DNA of 64,000 nt from Cloacibacterium rupense (GTDB lineage: Bacteria > Bacteroidota > Bacteroidia > Flavobacteriales > Weeksellaceae). The notes under the pieces were generated by a model, which saw only the letters and a list, made by a program, of their open reading frames with translations, had not been told where the DNA came from and ran no database searches. Of this stretch, positions 51,020 through 58,517 are shown piece by piece. Within the stretch, counting starts at the first letter, position 1; each line of letters opens with the position of its first letter. Where the stretch lies: NCBI RefSeq assembly GCF_014645495.1, contig NZ_BMLV01000003.1, forward strand, positions 186,001-250,000, given 5' to 3'. The position numbers and the translations under genes were made by a program.

Positions 51020-51898
51020 ATGCATAAAATAATTATAGAACCTACCGCAAATCCAAATGTTATTAAATTTGTGGCAGATTACACCTTAATTCCAGGTTCA
51101 CTAGAGCTAGATAGAAGTTCGGATATTTCTGAAATTCCTTTGGCTCAGGAACTTTTTAATTATCCTTTTGTTGCTAAAATTTTCATATCTGCAAATTTTG
51201 TGGCAGTTGCCAAAGAAGAACATGTAGAATGGGAACACATAGCTACTAGTCTAAAAAACGTAATTGAAGACGAACTTTTGGCAAATCCTAGAATTTATAG
51301 ACAAAAGCCACAACAGAGATACGAAATTTTCGCAGAAATGACACCGAATCCGGCGGTGATGAAATTTGGTGGAAACAGACTTTTATTAGATGGTTTTGTG
51401 GAAGTTAAATCTAAAGAAGATGCAGATGAAGTACCTTTAGCAAAAGCGCTTTATGATGAATTCAAATTTGTGAAAGAAGTTTTTGTTTCAGAAAATTTTG
51501 TTGCTATAACTAAAGATGATTCGGTACAATGGCACGAAGTGATGGTGCCTGTAAGAAACGTGGTGTCTGAATTTTTACAAACCGGAAATGCCATCACCAA
51601 TAAAGCTCCACAAAAACACGAAAATCCTGTAGAGCAAATCATCAACAGAGAATATACTGATGATGAACAAAAAATTTCGGATATTTTAACAGAATACATC
51701 TCACCAGCTGTAGAAAATGATGGCGGAAAAATTTCGCTTTTAGAATATGACGCCGAAAATAAAACTGCAAAAATGCTCTTGCAAGGAGCTTGCAGCGGTT
51801 GCCCAAGTTCTACCGCAACTTTAAAAGGAGGAATAGAACAGGTTCTAAGAAATTTCTTGCCAGATTTGGTAGAAAAAGTAGAAGCTGTAAACGGATAA
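51020..51898 (+). CDS. Nfu-type Fe-S scaffold with duplicated N-terminal domain
   Basis: 292 residues. Two tandem Nfu N-terminal domains are visible: the first starts IIIEPTANPNVIKFVADYTL (about 4-90), the second IFAEMTPNPAVMKFGGNRLL (about 106-190). They share the pattern (T)xNPxVxKF, then EIPLAQELFNYPFVAKIFIS versus EVPLAKALYDEFKFVKEVFV. The C-terminal NifU domain carries the cluster ligands in GACSGCPSSTATLKGG. It receives and hands on [4Fe-4S] clusters. The next gene, hemH (an Fe enzyme), starts six bases after the stop. Confidence 0.92.
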   Translation: MHKIIIEPTANPNVIKFVADYTLIPGSLELDRSSDISEIPLAQELFNYPFVAKIFISANFVAVAKEEHVEWEHIATSLKNVIEDELLANPRIYRQKPQQRYEIFAEMTPNPAVMKFGGNRLLLDGFVEVKSKEDADEVPLAKALYDEFKFVKEVFVSENFVAITKDDSVQWHEVMVPVRNVVSEFLQTGNAITNKAPQKHENPVEQIINREYTDDEQKISDILTEYISPAVENDGGKISLLEYDAENKTAKMLLQGACSGCPSSTATLKGGIEQVLRNFLPDLVEKVEAVNG

Positions 51899-51904
51899 AA
51901 TGTG

Positions 51905-52007
51905 ATGCGAGATTCGAGATACGAGTTTCGCTATGAAAAATTAGAAATTTTGGAAATTTTGGAAAACAATATAACTCAGAACTCGAAAATCGAAACTCAG
52001 AACCCCA
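51905..52007. repeat. Inverted word repeat overlapping the hemH start
   Basis: GCGAGATTCGAGATACGAGT with TTCGCTATG faces CTCAGAACTCGAAAATCG with AAACTCAGAAC; GAGTTTCG and CGAAACTC are perfectly complementary. It encodes the odd N-terminus of HemH and could hide the start region in a hairpin. Confidence 0.7.
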
Positions 52008-53014
52008 AAAAAGGAATCCTTCTCGTAAATCTAGGTTCGCCAAAATCTACAAAAGTAGAAGATGTAAAAGAATATCTTGATGAATTCTTGATGGATGAAC
52101 GTGTGATAGATTATCGATGGTTTTTTAGAGCGTTATTAGTTCGTGGAATTATCTTAAAAACCAGACCAAAAAAATCTGCAGCGGCATACAAAACAGTTTG
52201 GACTGAAGAAGGTTCTCCGCTCGTTGTCATCACCAAACAAATTCAAAAAAAATTACAAAAGTTGGTAGATATTCCTGTAGAAATCGGGATGAGATATGCT
52301 GAACCAAGCATAGAAACTGGTATCAGAAATTTGGTAGAAAAAGGAGTGGAAGAAATTGTACTTTTCCCGCTTTATCCTCAATATGCAATGAGTACAACGG
52401 AAACGGTTGTAGAAAAAGCAAAGGAGGTTCAGGCGAAACTTTTTCCGAATGTTAAAATTAATTATGTAAAACCTTTTTACAACAGAGATATTTACATCAA
52501 TTGTTTGGCAGAAAGCATCAAAGAAAAATTGCCAGAAAATTTTGATTTGCTTCAGTTTTCGTATCACGGTGTTCCTGAGAGACATATCTACAAAACAGAT
52601 CCTACAAAAACTTGTAAAATTGGCGATTGTTGTTTCAAAGAAGATCATCCTTCACATCAATATTGTTACAGACATCAATGTTTGAAAACTACAGAATTGG
52701 TAAGACAACAATTAGGTTTAGAAGATAGTCAAGTGAAATCTACCTTCCAATCTAGATTAGGGAAAGACAAATGGATAGAGCCTTATACTGATGAAACACT
52801 AGAAAATCTACCAAAAAATGGTGTGAAAAATTTAGCTATTGTTTGTCCAGCATTTGTGAGTGATTGTCTAGAAACTTTAGAAGAAATTTCGGTAGAAGGA
52901 AAAGAGGAATTTTTACACGCTGGCGGAGAAAAATTTAATTACATCCCTTGTCTTAATGATGAAGACCGATGGATAGAAGTCGTAAAACAACTTTGCGAAG
53001 AAGAATTTTCTTAA
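51905..53014 (+). CDS. hemH: Ferrochelatase
   Basis: Inserts Fe2+ into protoporphyrin (or coproporphyrin) in haem synthesis. The family begins at KKGILLVNLGSPKS; here about 35 residues precede it (MRDSRYEFRYEKLEILEILE and onward), encoded by word repeats. No ATG closer to the domain exists, so either the extension is translated from 51905 or a TTG is used. Catalytic His lies in LLQFSYHGVPERHIY. CKIGDCCFKEDHP and HQYCYRHQC are the Cys/His-rich region typical of this group. The C-terminal VCPAFVSDCLETLEEIS carries the conserved Glu. Confidence 0.92.
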   Translation: MRDSRYEFRYEKLEILEILENNITQNSKIETQNPKKGILLVNLGSPKSTKVEDVKEYLDEFLMDERVIDYRWFFRALLVRGIILKTRPKKSAAAYKTVWTEEGSPLVVITKQIQKKLQKLVDIPVEIGMRYAEPSIETGIRNLVEKGVEEIVLFPLYPQYAMSTTETVVEKAKEVQAKLFPNVKINYVKPFYNRDIYINCLAESIKEKLPENFDLLQFSYHGVPERHIYKTDPTKTCKIGDCCFKEDHPSHQYCYRHQCLKTTELVRQQLGLEDSQVKSTFQSRLGKDKWIEPYTDETLENLPKNGVKNLAIVCPAFVSDCLETLEEISVEGKEEFLHAGGEKFNYIPCLNDEDRWIEVVKQLCEEEFS

Positions 53015-53018
53015 AATT

Positions 53019-53056
53019 AAATAACCTTGTCTAATCTAGACAAGGTTATTTTTTTT
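53019..53056. terminator. Strong bidirectional terminator between hemH and the T9SS plug gene
   Basis: 15-bp perfect stem AAATAACCTTGTCTA (53019-53033) / TAGACAAGGTTATTT (53037-53051) with a 3-base loop, followed by T. Confidence 0.92.
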
Positions 53057-53060
53057 AACT

Positions 53061-54272
53061 CTATCTCACAACTCTCCTTGTCTCGCCGTAACCTACCAAA
53101 CCATCATAATTTCTACCAAAATCTGTGTAATACAAAAAGGCTTGATATAAATTTTCGGTTTGCCAGAAACTACCATTTATTTCTCCAAAATCGAGATTTC
53201 CTGATGAATCTTGAGTAGCCAAAATATAATTGTAAAACCCTTGTTTTAGGTAGATTTTAGCTACATATTTTTTAGATTGTTCATCATAATTCATTCTACT
53301 TTCTTCTGAAGGAGTATAATCATTAAATGCTCCTAAGACATATAATTCTTTATCTATTTTATCTGAGTCTAAGGTAAAATAAACCCAAGAATAATCTGCT
53401 TCTGTGTCAGCATTACGCTCTATCCCCATATCATTTCTTCTGAAATAAAAAGCCCCATTAACGTCTGGTTGATATTGATAATTAAGCGGATACGCCCAAA
53501 CCGGATGCAAATAAGTCTGATTACCATCGTCTGTATTTTCTACCGCAGCTACCATATCAAAAGCTTGATTGATGATTTTATTATCAAAATAATAAAACTC
53601 ATTATTCCCCGGAAAAACTAAATCTAACTGTTGGAAAAGCAGTTTATTTCCCATCATAGAATTGGGTTTTACATTAAAAACACCCATATTAAAATTATTA
53701 TTCTGAATTACATTAAGGCTTATAGAACCGATATTAGAAGATAGATTAGCTTGATTAGAAGTAGCGGCTACTTCTACCCTTTGGTTAAGGTTCGGCTTTT
53801 TAACATCATCAAATCTAGAAACATTGATGGCTACATTTACCCCATCTTCTACGATACAAAATTTTTTTTTAAATAGCGGTTTAGAAGCAGAATCTAAATA
53901 CACAATCAATTCATAATTTCCAGAAATTTTCGGTTGCATTTTTTCATTTGGAAATTGAAGGGTATAATGCGTATATCTTTGTTTGGTATTGAATGAATAT
54001 TGAAAATCTTGAATTAATCCATTGAGATTTCCTTTGGCAAATTCAGTAAAAAAAAGACCATCATCTTGCCAATTTCGATTGTAATGTTTTATGGTATATC
54101 TGTAAACCGTACTTCCATTGCTTAAATCATCAAAATTAAGAACCAACTGCTCTCCAAATTTTATGACAGGAGTTTCATCATTAGTTTGAGGATTAAAAAG
54201 CTGTACACTTCTAATTTTCTGCGCAGAAAACAGAAACGGAACCAACAAAAAAAGCAATCTTATATATTTCAT
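53061..54272 (-). CDS. Type IX secretion system plug protein (DUF5103 family)
   Basis: 403 residues with signal peptide MKYIRLLFLLVPFLFSAQ. The domain beginning IRSVQLFNPQTNDETPVIKF and later YTIKHYNRNWQDDGLFFTEF, QPDVNGAFYFRRNDMGIERN and DSDKIDKELYVLGAFNDYTP matches the family formerly called DUF5103. Its members block the periplasmic face of the SprA translocon when no PorV partner is bound. That function is established for the family; no other T9SS gene is in the window. Monocistronic. Confidence 0.87.
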   Translation of the reverse strand: MKYIRLLFLLVPFLFSAQKIRSVQLFNPQTNDETPVIKFGEQLVLNFDDLSNGSTVYRYTIKHYNRNWQDDGLFFTEFAKGNLNGLIQDFQYSFNTKQRYTHYTLQFPNEKMQPKISGNYELIVYLDSASKPLFKKKFCIVEDGVNVAINVSRFDDVKKPNLNQRVEVAATSNQANLSSNIGSISLNVIQNNNFNMGVFNVKPNSMMGNKLLFQQLDLVFPGNNEFYYFDNKIINQAFDMVAAVENTDDGNQTYLHPVWAYPLNYQYQPDVNGAFYFRRNDMGIERNADTEADYSWVYFTLDSDKIDKELYVLGAFNDYTPSEESRMNYDEQSKKYVAKIYLKQGFYNYILATQDSSGNLDFGEINGSFWQTENLYQAFLYYTDFGRNYDGLVGYGETRRVVR

Positions 54273-54381
54273 CTTACGAAGATAACGAAAATCAAGCCAA
54301 AATATTGAAATTTAAAATTGTAAAAATGATTAAATTTGAAAATTAAATCTCAATAAAGCTCATCATCAAAATTTCTAAAAC

Positions 54382-55017
54382 ATGCTCAATATTCAAGTTT
54401 TTTCCTTCAATCCTTTTTCAGAAAACACCTATCTAATTTTTAATGAAAATAAGAAAGGTTACCTAATAGATCCCGGAAATTGGAACGAAACGGAAACAGA
54501 AGTTCTAGAAAATTTCATCAAAGAAAATAAAATAATAATTCAAAACATTCTGCTTACACACGCACATATAGACCACGTTTTAGGCTTACAGTGGGCTTTT
54601 GATACTTATGAAGTAGCGGTTAAAATGCACCAAGAAGAAAAAGAAATACTTGATAGAAATCCAATGTCTGCTAGAAATTATGGTTTTGATTTTAAACCAT
54701 TTGAAGGAGAAATAGAATATTTAAAAGAAGGAGATTCGGTGTTTTTAGATGAAGACGAATTGAAAGTTCTTTTTGTACCTGGGCATTCACCAGGAAGTAT
54801 CGCTTTTTACAATAAATCACAAAATTTTGTGATTTCGGGCGATGCCCTCTTCCAAGGAAGCATTGGCAGAACAGATTTGTACAGAGGAAATCACACGCAA
54901 TTGTTAGAAAGCATCAGAACTCAACTTTTTACTTTGCCAGAAGAAACCCAAGTGTATAGCGGACACGGAAATGCTACCCAAATTGGTTTCGAAAAAAAGC
55001 ATAATCCATTTTTCTAA
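54382..55017 (+). CDS. MBL-fold hydrolase, glyoxalase II-like
   Basis: 211 residues, cytosolic. Metal-site motifs in order: THAHIDHVLG (HxHxDH, about 59-68), PGHSPGSIAFY (His about 133), GDALFQGSIGRTDL (bridging Asp) and YSGHGNATQIGFEKKHNPFF (last His and the glyoxalase II-like end). It probably hydrolyses a thioester such as a glutathione- or bacillithiol-like adduct, or a related lactone. Single gene with its own terminator. Confidence 0.9.
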   Translation: MLNIQVFSFNPFSENTYLIFNENKKGYLIDPGNWNETETEVLENFIKENKIIIQNILLTHAHIDHVLGLQWAFDTYEVAVKMHQEEKEILDRNPMSARNYGFDFKPFEGEIEYLKEGDSVFLDEDELKVLFVPGHSPGSIAFYNKSQNFVISGDALFQGSIGRTDLYRGNHTQLLESIRTQLFTLPEETQVYSGHGNATQIGFEKKHNPFF

Positions 55018-55025
55018 AAAACATA

Positions 55026-55053
55026 AAAAAAGAGCCATTTTTTGGCTCTTTTG
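55026..55053. terminator. Bidirectional terminator
   Basis: AAAAAGAGCCA / TGGCTCTTTT, 7-bp core with A and T tracts, between convergent genes. Confidence 0.85.
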
Positions 55054-55072
55054 TATTTAAAATGAAAAAAAA

Positions 55073-55633
55073 TTACTCTTTCCATTTGATGTTACATCCC
55101 ATACTTGGTTTTTGTAAGTCTTCTTGCGGATTTCCTGAAAGTAAATTTTCAAATGCAATAATTAAATCTTCTCCTGTAATTTCTTTTTGATTTCCTGGTC
55201 TAGAATCATCCATTTGACCTCTGTAAACCAAGTCTAATTTATCATCAAAGAAATAAAAATCTGGCGTACAAGCTGCATCATAAGCTTTGGCAACCGCTTG
55301 ACTTTCATCATATAAATAAGGAAATTCAAAATTTCTTTCGATTTGAAATTCAATCATTTTTTCTGGTGAATCTGCAGGATATTTTTCTACATTATTAGAA
55401 TTAATCGCGATAAATTCTATCCCTTGATTATTGTAATCTTCGTAAAGTTCTGTCAACTTATCAATTACGTGCAATACAAAAGGACAGTGGTTGCACATAA
55501 AAATCACCAAAGTTCCTTTTTCTCCTTTTAATTCTTCAAGAGATTGAATTTCGCTGCTGTTTGATGGATTGGGAAGTTCAAAATAAGGAGCTCTAGTTCC
55601 TAGTTCTAGCATATTAGAAGGTGTATTTGCCAT
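55073..55633 (-). CDS. Thioredoxin-fold protein (AhpC/TSA-like)
   Basis: 186 residues, no signal peptide. Peroxiredoxin-like fold: [20 protein letters not shown], then the redox site IFMCNHCPFVLHVIDKL (C-x2-C, about 46-49), EFIAINSNNVEKYPADSPEK, and CTPDFYFFDDKLDLVYRGQM (cis-Pro loop). This is the widespread 'thioredoxin family' near-relative of alkyl hydroperoxide reductase; its substrate is unknown. The 5' leader carries AATTGATAATTAATAG word repeats, with TACTTTTG at 55680-55673 as -7 candidate. Confidence 0.87.
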   Translation of the reverse strand: MANTPSNMLELGTRAPYFELPNPSNSSEIQSLEELKGEKGTLVIFMCNHCPFVLHVIDKLTELYEDYNNQGIEFIAINSNNVEKYPADSPEKMIEFQIERNFEFPYLYDESQAVAKAYDAACTPDFYFFDDKLDLVYRGQMDDSRPGNQKEITGEDLIIAFENLLSGNPQEDLQKPSMGCNIKWKE

Positions 55634-55672
55634 AATTATAGTTGATAATTAATAGTTGATAATTGATTACTG

Positions 55673-55680
55673 CAAAAGTA
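55673..55680 (-). promoter_or_regulatory. -7 element candidate for the thioredoxin-fold gene
   Basis: TACTTTTG on the minus strand fits TAnnTTTG; the leader of about 33 bases is made of GTTGATAATT words. Confidence 0.4.
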
Positions 55681-55724
55681 CGAAATTTAAAAACTACATT
55701 TGTCTTTAAAATTTTTAAAATTTT

Positions 55725-55755
55725 ATTAAAGTAAAACCCAACTTCAATCGTCTTA
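55725..55755 (+). promoter_or_regulatory. Predicted ECF sigma promoter, copy A (autoregulatory)
   Basis: ATTAAAGTAAAA (55725-55736), 12 bases, CGTCTTA (55749-55755). The two blocks and the spacer length are identical in copies B and C. A start site about seven bases downstream falls at 55762, so the ATG there is probably not the translation start. Confidence 0.75.
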
Positions 55756-55785
55756 CAAAATATGGAGACGATAACTACAGCTTCT

Positions 55786-56337
55786 ATGAGTGACGAAAGA
55801 CACTTTTCTATCACCGAAACAGTTCAACAATTTGGTAAAAAATTGTTCGGTTTTGTGCGTGGAAAAGTAAAAACCACAGAAGAAGCTGAAGACATTCTAC
55901 AGGATGTTTGGTATCAGTTTAGCAGATTGAGTAATCTAGACGAACTAGAAAACGTAAGCGCTTGGCTCTACAGAGTAGCACAAAACAGAGTAACAGACAA
56001 TTACAGAAAAAAGAAAACAGACAATCTAGAAGATTACACGTATGAAAATGACGAAAACGAAATTTCATTCAAAGAAATCCTTCTTTTAGACGAAAATGCA
56101 AGTCCAGAATTGGCACTTTTTAAAGAAGAATTTTGGAATGAACTGATGCAAGCGCTAGACGAACTACCAGAAAATCAAAGAGAAGTTTTCTTGCTAAATG
56201 AAATCGAGGATTTTACGCTTCAGGAAATTGCAGATCAAAAAGGCGAAAACCTAAAAACTATTATCAGCAGAAAAGGTTATGCGGTAAAACACCTTAGAAA
56301 AAGACTCCAACATTTGTATAACGAATTAAATTTTTAA
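55786..56337 (+). CDS. ECF-type RNA polymerase sigma factor
   Basis: 183 residues from the ATG at 55786 (MSDERHFSITETV). The longer frame starts at 55762, which coincides with the predicted transcription start and would be leaderless; GGAG at 55764 could serve the second ATG. Region 2 is seen as TEEAEDILQDVWYQFSRLSN and SAWLYRVAQNRVTDNYRKKK; region 4 as ELPENQREVFLLNEIEDFTL followed by QEIADQKGENLKTIISRKGY. No extra C-terminal domain. A motif shared by three sites (copies A-C) is the likely target. The membrane protein encoded six bases downstream is a candidate anti-sigma or sensor. Confidence 0.9.
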   Translation: MSDERHFSITETVQQFGKKLFGFVRGKVKTTEEAEDILQDVWYQFSRLSNLDELENVSAWLYRVAQNRVTDNYRKKKTDNLEDYTYENDENEISFKEILLLDENASPELALFKEEFWNELMQALDELPENQREVFLLNEIEDFTLQEIADQKGENLKTIISRKGYAVKHLRKRLQHLYNELNF

Positions 56338-56342
56338 TCAAT

Positions 56343-56705
56343 ATGAACACACAACATAAAAAAGGAAAATTTCTGATAGCGCTTCTTTTTATAGCTTCTC
56401 TATTTCTATTGCCTTATGTAGTAATGCTGCTTTGGAACGGCATTTTGCCCGAAGTAATTGGGGTAAAAACCATTACCTATTGGCAAGCTGTAGGAATTTT
56501 CATCTTGAGTAAATTACTTTTCGGTGGTTTCAAAGGCGGCGGAAAACACCACAAGATGAAAGAACATTTTAGAAATTGTTGCCAAAACAACGAACATCAC
56601 GAATCTATTAAAGAAGAACTAAGAGATAAATTTATGAATATGAGTGATGAAGAAAGAGAAAATTTCAAACAAAAATGGAAAGACAGATTCCGAGGAAGAT
56701 GTTAA
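56343..56705 (+). CDS. Small membrane protein with His/Cys-rich segment, sigma-operon partner
   Basis: 120 residues. Two hydrophobic helices (about 10-31: FLIALLFIASLFLLPYVVML; about 48-62: WQAVGIFILSKLLFGG). Then a metal-ligand-rich stretch GGGKHHKMKEHFRNCCQNNE with HH following (about 66-88), and a charged helix EELRDKFMNMSDEERENFKQ to the end. The segment LLWNGILPEVIGVKTITYW is a pattern I have seen in uncharacterised Bacteroidetes proteins encoded beside ECF sigma genes. An anti-sigma or metal-sensing role is inference. NMSDEE is shared with the 78-aa protein at 56952. Confidence 0.8.
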   Translation: MNTQHKKGKFLIALLFIASLFLLPYVVMLLWNGILPEVIGVKTITYWQAVGIFILSKLLFGGFKGGGKHHKMKEHFRNCCQNNEHHESIKEELRDKFMNMSDEERENFKQKWKDRFRGRC

Positions 56706-56722
56706 AATAAATAAGGTTAATG

Positions 56723-56747
56723 AAAACGGACGATTGTCCGTTTTTTT
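56723..56747 (+). terminator. Terminator of the sigma operon
   Basis: ACGGAC GATT GTCCGT followed by T7. A REP-like hairpin GCTCC TAC GGAGC follows at 56758-56770. Confidence 0.88.
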
Positions 56748-56814
56748 ATTTTCTGTCGCTCCTACGGAGCTCATTTTTCAATTCTACAAAAAAAAATAAA
56801 ATTTTTACGAATTT

Positions 56815-56845
56815 ATTAAAGTAAAAATACTGAATATTCGTCTTA
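56815..56845 (+). promoter_or_regulatory. Predicted ECF sigma promoter, copy B
   Basis: ATTAAAGTAAAA (56815-56826), 12 bases, CGTCTTA (56839-56845). It lies 68 bases upstream of copy C in the same orientation, ahead of the 78-aa gene. Confidence 0.7.
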
Positions 56846-56882
56846 TTAAACGTAAGAGGTTTGAGAAAAAAATCACAAAACA

Positions 56883-56913
56883 ATTAAAGTAAAAACACCT
56901 CTCAATCGTCTTA
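56883..56913 (+). promoter_or_regulatory. Predicted ECF sigma promoter, copy C
   Basis: ATTAAAGTAAAA (56883-56894), 12 bases, CGTCTTA (56907-56913). A start site near 56920 gives a leader of about 32 bases for the ATG at 56952. Confidence 0.75.
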
Positions 56914-56951
56914 CTATAAAAAGAAACATCAACTTATAACATTTTAAAATT

Positions 56952-57188
56952 ATGAAAAATTTTTGGAAAGTAGCACTTGCTGCTTTAGCCGTAGTAGGCA
57001 TTGCAAAATTAGCAAAAGAACATTGTGAAAAAGATGGAAAATGCAAAAACTTCAAACAAAAAAGATTGTCTTTTCTAGATAAAGTAAGAAATATGAGCGA
57101 TGAAGAATTCTCAAAATTCAAAGATGATTTCCAGAACGGAAATTTCAGAAAACATTGGAAACAACACGTACCAGAATCCAATTCATAA
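56952..57188 (+). CDS. 78-aa small protein under the ECF promoter motif
   Basis: N-terminal hydrophobic helix (MKNFWKVALAALAVVGIAKL), then a Cys/His pair region KEHCEKDGKCKNFKQK and a charged helix DKVRNMSDEEFSKFKDDFQN ending in HWKQHVPESNS. NMSDEE and the surrounding spacing match the tail of the 120-aa membrane protein of the sigma operon, so the two are probably related. No family recognised; a membrane-tethered or secreted metal-binding protein is possible. It has two tandem ECF-type promoters and its own terminator. Confidence 0.75.
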   Translation: MKNFWKVALAALAVVGIAKLAKEHCEKDGKCKNFKQKRLSFLDKVRNMSDEEFSKFKDDFQNGNFRKHWKQHVPESNS

Positions 57189-57218
57189 TATCATATAACA
57201 TTCAACAACTAATCACAA

Positions 57219-57249
57219 GAAAGCACCGAAATTTTGGTGCTTTTTTTTA
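57219..57249. terminator. Terminator after the 78-aa gene (also usable by miaA)
   Basis: AAGCACC, loop, GGTGCTT with T8 on the plus strand; the minus strand has a shorter T tract. Confidence 0.85.
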
Positions 57250-57273
57250 TTCTTTTCTCGCTGCAGATTAAAG

Positions 57274-58170
57274 CTAAATTTGCGAAAGAATAACTCCCAA
57301 ATCTTCCTCAGAATAATTGTAATCTAACCAAGTTACGTTTTCTACTTTTCTGTTCCAAGTTTCTTGGCGTTTGGCGTATCTGCGAGAATTTTTTTTGATT
57401 TCTTCTACAGCAAAATCAAAATCCCAAGTTCCGTCTAAATATTTAAAAATTTCGGTGTAACCTACGGTCTGAAGTGGTACTAAATCTTTGTACTGAACTA
57501 GAGTTTTCACTTCTTCGAGCAATCCATTTTCTAGCATTTTATCTACACGCTGGTTTATTCTCTCGTACATTATTTCTCTAGGTGCTCTAATTCCTATTCT
57601 GTGTAATTTAAAATTGCGTTTTTCGGTTGGAATTGCAGTTAATTCTGAGAATTTTTTGCCCGTTTGCCAGATAACGTCTATTGCTCTTAGTAATCTTCTA
57701 GGATTTTCTTTGTGAACGATGTTGTAATATTCTTCGTCTAAACTTTTGAGAATTTCTTGTAATTTTTCTAAGCCTTCTTCTTTCCAGATTTTTTCTAATT
57801 TTTGTTGATTTTCTGCATTAGCAGTTGGTAAATCATTGAGTCCTTCTGCTACTGCTTTTTCGTACATCATGCTGCCTCCAACCAAAACTACGGTGCTTTT
57901 TTCTGCAAAAATTTCTTCTATTTTTCGCAAAGCATCTGTTTCGTACTGACCAATGGAATAATAATCTGTAACGGAAAGATTGCCTACAAAATGATGTTTT
58001 ACGGCTGCTAATTCTTCGAGAGTTGGCATAGCTGTGCCTATCTTCATTTCTTTGAAAAATTGTCTAGAATCACTAGAAATAATTTCTGTATCGAAATGTT
58101 TTGCAATTTCGATGGCGAGTTTTGTTTTGCCAATTCCTGTAGAACCGATGATGGAAATGAGAGTTTTCAA
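57274..58170 (-). CDS. miaA: tRNA dimethylallyltransferase
   Basis: 298 residues. Prenylates A37 of tRNAs that read UNN codons. P-loop ISIIGSTGIGKTKLAIEIA (6-24), then IISSDSRQFFKEMKIGTAMP with the conserved Asp/Ser/Arg, HHFVGNLSVTDYYSIGQYET and, later, the tRNA-binding VPLQTVGYTEIFKYLDG. The C-terminal YAKRQETWNRK is typical. Upstream spacer is repeat-rich and has no clear promoter. Confidence 0.95.
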   Translation of the reverse strand: MKTLISIIGSTGIGKTKLAIEIAKHFDTEIISSDSRQFFKEMKIGTAMPTLEELAAVKHHFVGNLSVTDYYSIGQYETDALRKIEEIFAEKSTVVLVGGSMMYEKAVAEGLNDLPTANAENQQKLEKIWKEEGLEKLQEILKSLDEEYYNIVHKENPRRLLRAIDVIWQTGKKFSELTAIPTEKRNFKLHRIGIRAPREIMYERINQRVDKMLENGLLEEVKTLVQYKDLVPLQTVGYTEIFKYLDGTWDFDFAVEEIKKNSRRYAKRQETWNRKVENVTWLDYNYSEEDLGVILSQI

Positions 58171-58182
58171 ATTATTGTTGGG

Positions 58183-58294
58183 TGCTTGATGTTAGATGTT
58201 TGATGTTATTAATTGATACTTTTTATTTTTAAAAGTTAATTTTTTTTGAATTCTAAATAGAAACTTTCTGCATCTAGCATCTAACATCCTACAA
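58183..58294. repeat. Inverted GATGTTAGATG word element
   Basis: GCTTGATGTTAGATGTTTGA (from about 58183) faces CATCTAGCATCTAACATCC (ending about 58291). The GATGTTAGATG core is perfectly inverted, with about 70 A/T-rich bases between. Similar GATGTTTGATG words are found at 38394-38420. Confidence 0.65.
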
Positions 58295-58335
58295 TTTTCT
58301 AAACGCAAAAATAGTGGAAATTTCTAAATAAAACT

Positions 58336-58445
58336 GAAACGTAGATTCGCACCGACGGAAGTGGAGCTCTCCCGAAAAATTCATTTTTTCGGGAAGCGGG
58401 AACTGCAGGCGGACTGAAAGTGAAAAGAAGCTAAAATGTGGTGCG
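58336..58445. repeat. REP-like element with CCCGAAAAA hairpin
   Basis: CGCACCGACGGAAGTGGAGC leads to a perfect 9-bp stem CCCGAAAAA (58371-58379) / TTTTTCGGG (58385-58393), then AAGCGGGAACTGCAGGCGGA. The flanks look like a structured intergenic element known to me from Chryseobacterium relatives; its G+C is clearly higher than the surroundings. Confidence 0.65.
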
Positions 58446-58454
58446 CCAAATAAA

Positions 58455-58494
58455 AAATAAAATCGCTTCAACAAATAAATGATTGAAGCGATTT
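58455..58494 (-). terminator. Terminator of the DUF1232 gene
   Basis: Perfect 12-bp stem AAATCGCTTCAA (58460-58471) / TTGAAGCGATTT (58483-58494), T-rich on the minus strand. Confidence 0.85.
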
Positions 58495-58517
58495 ATATAA
58501 AAAACACAAATGAAATT

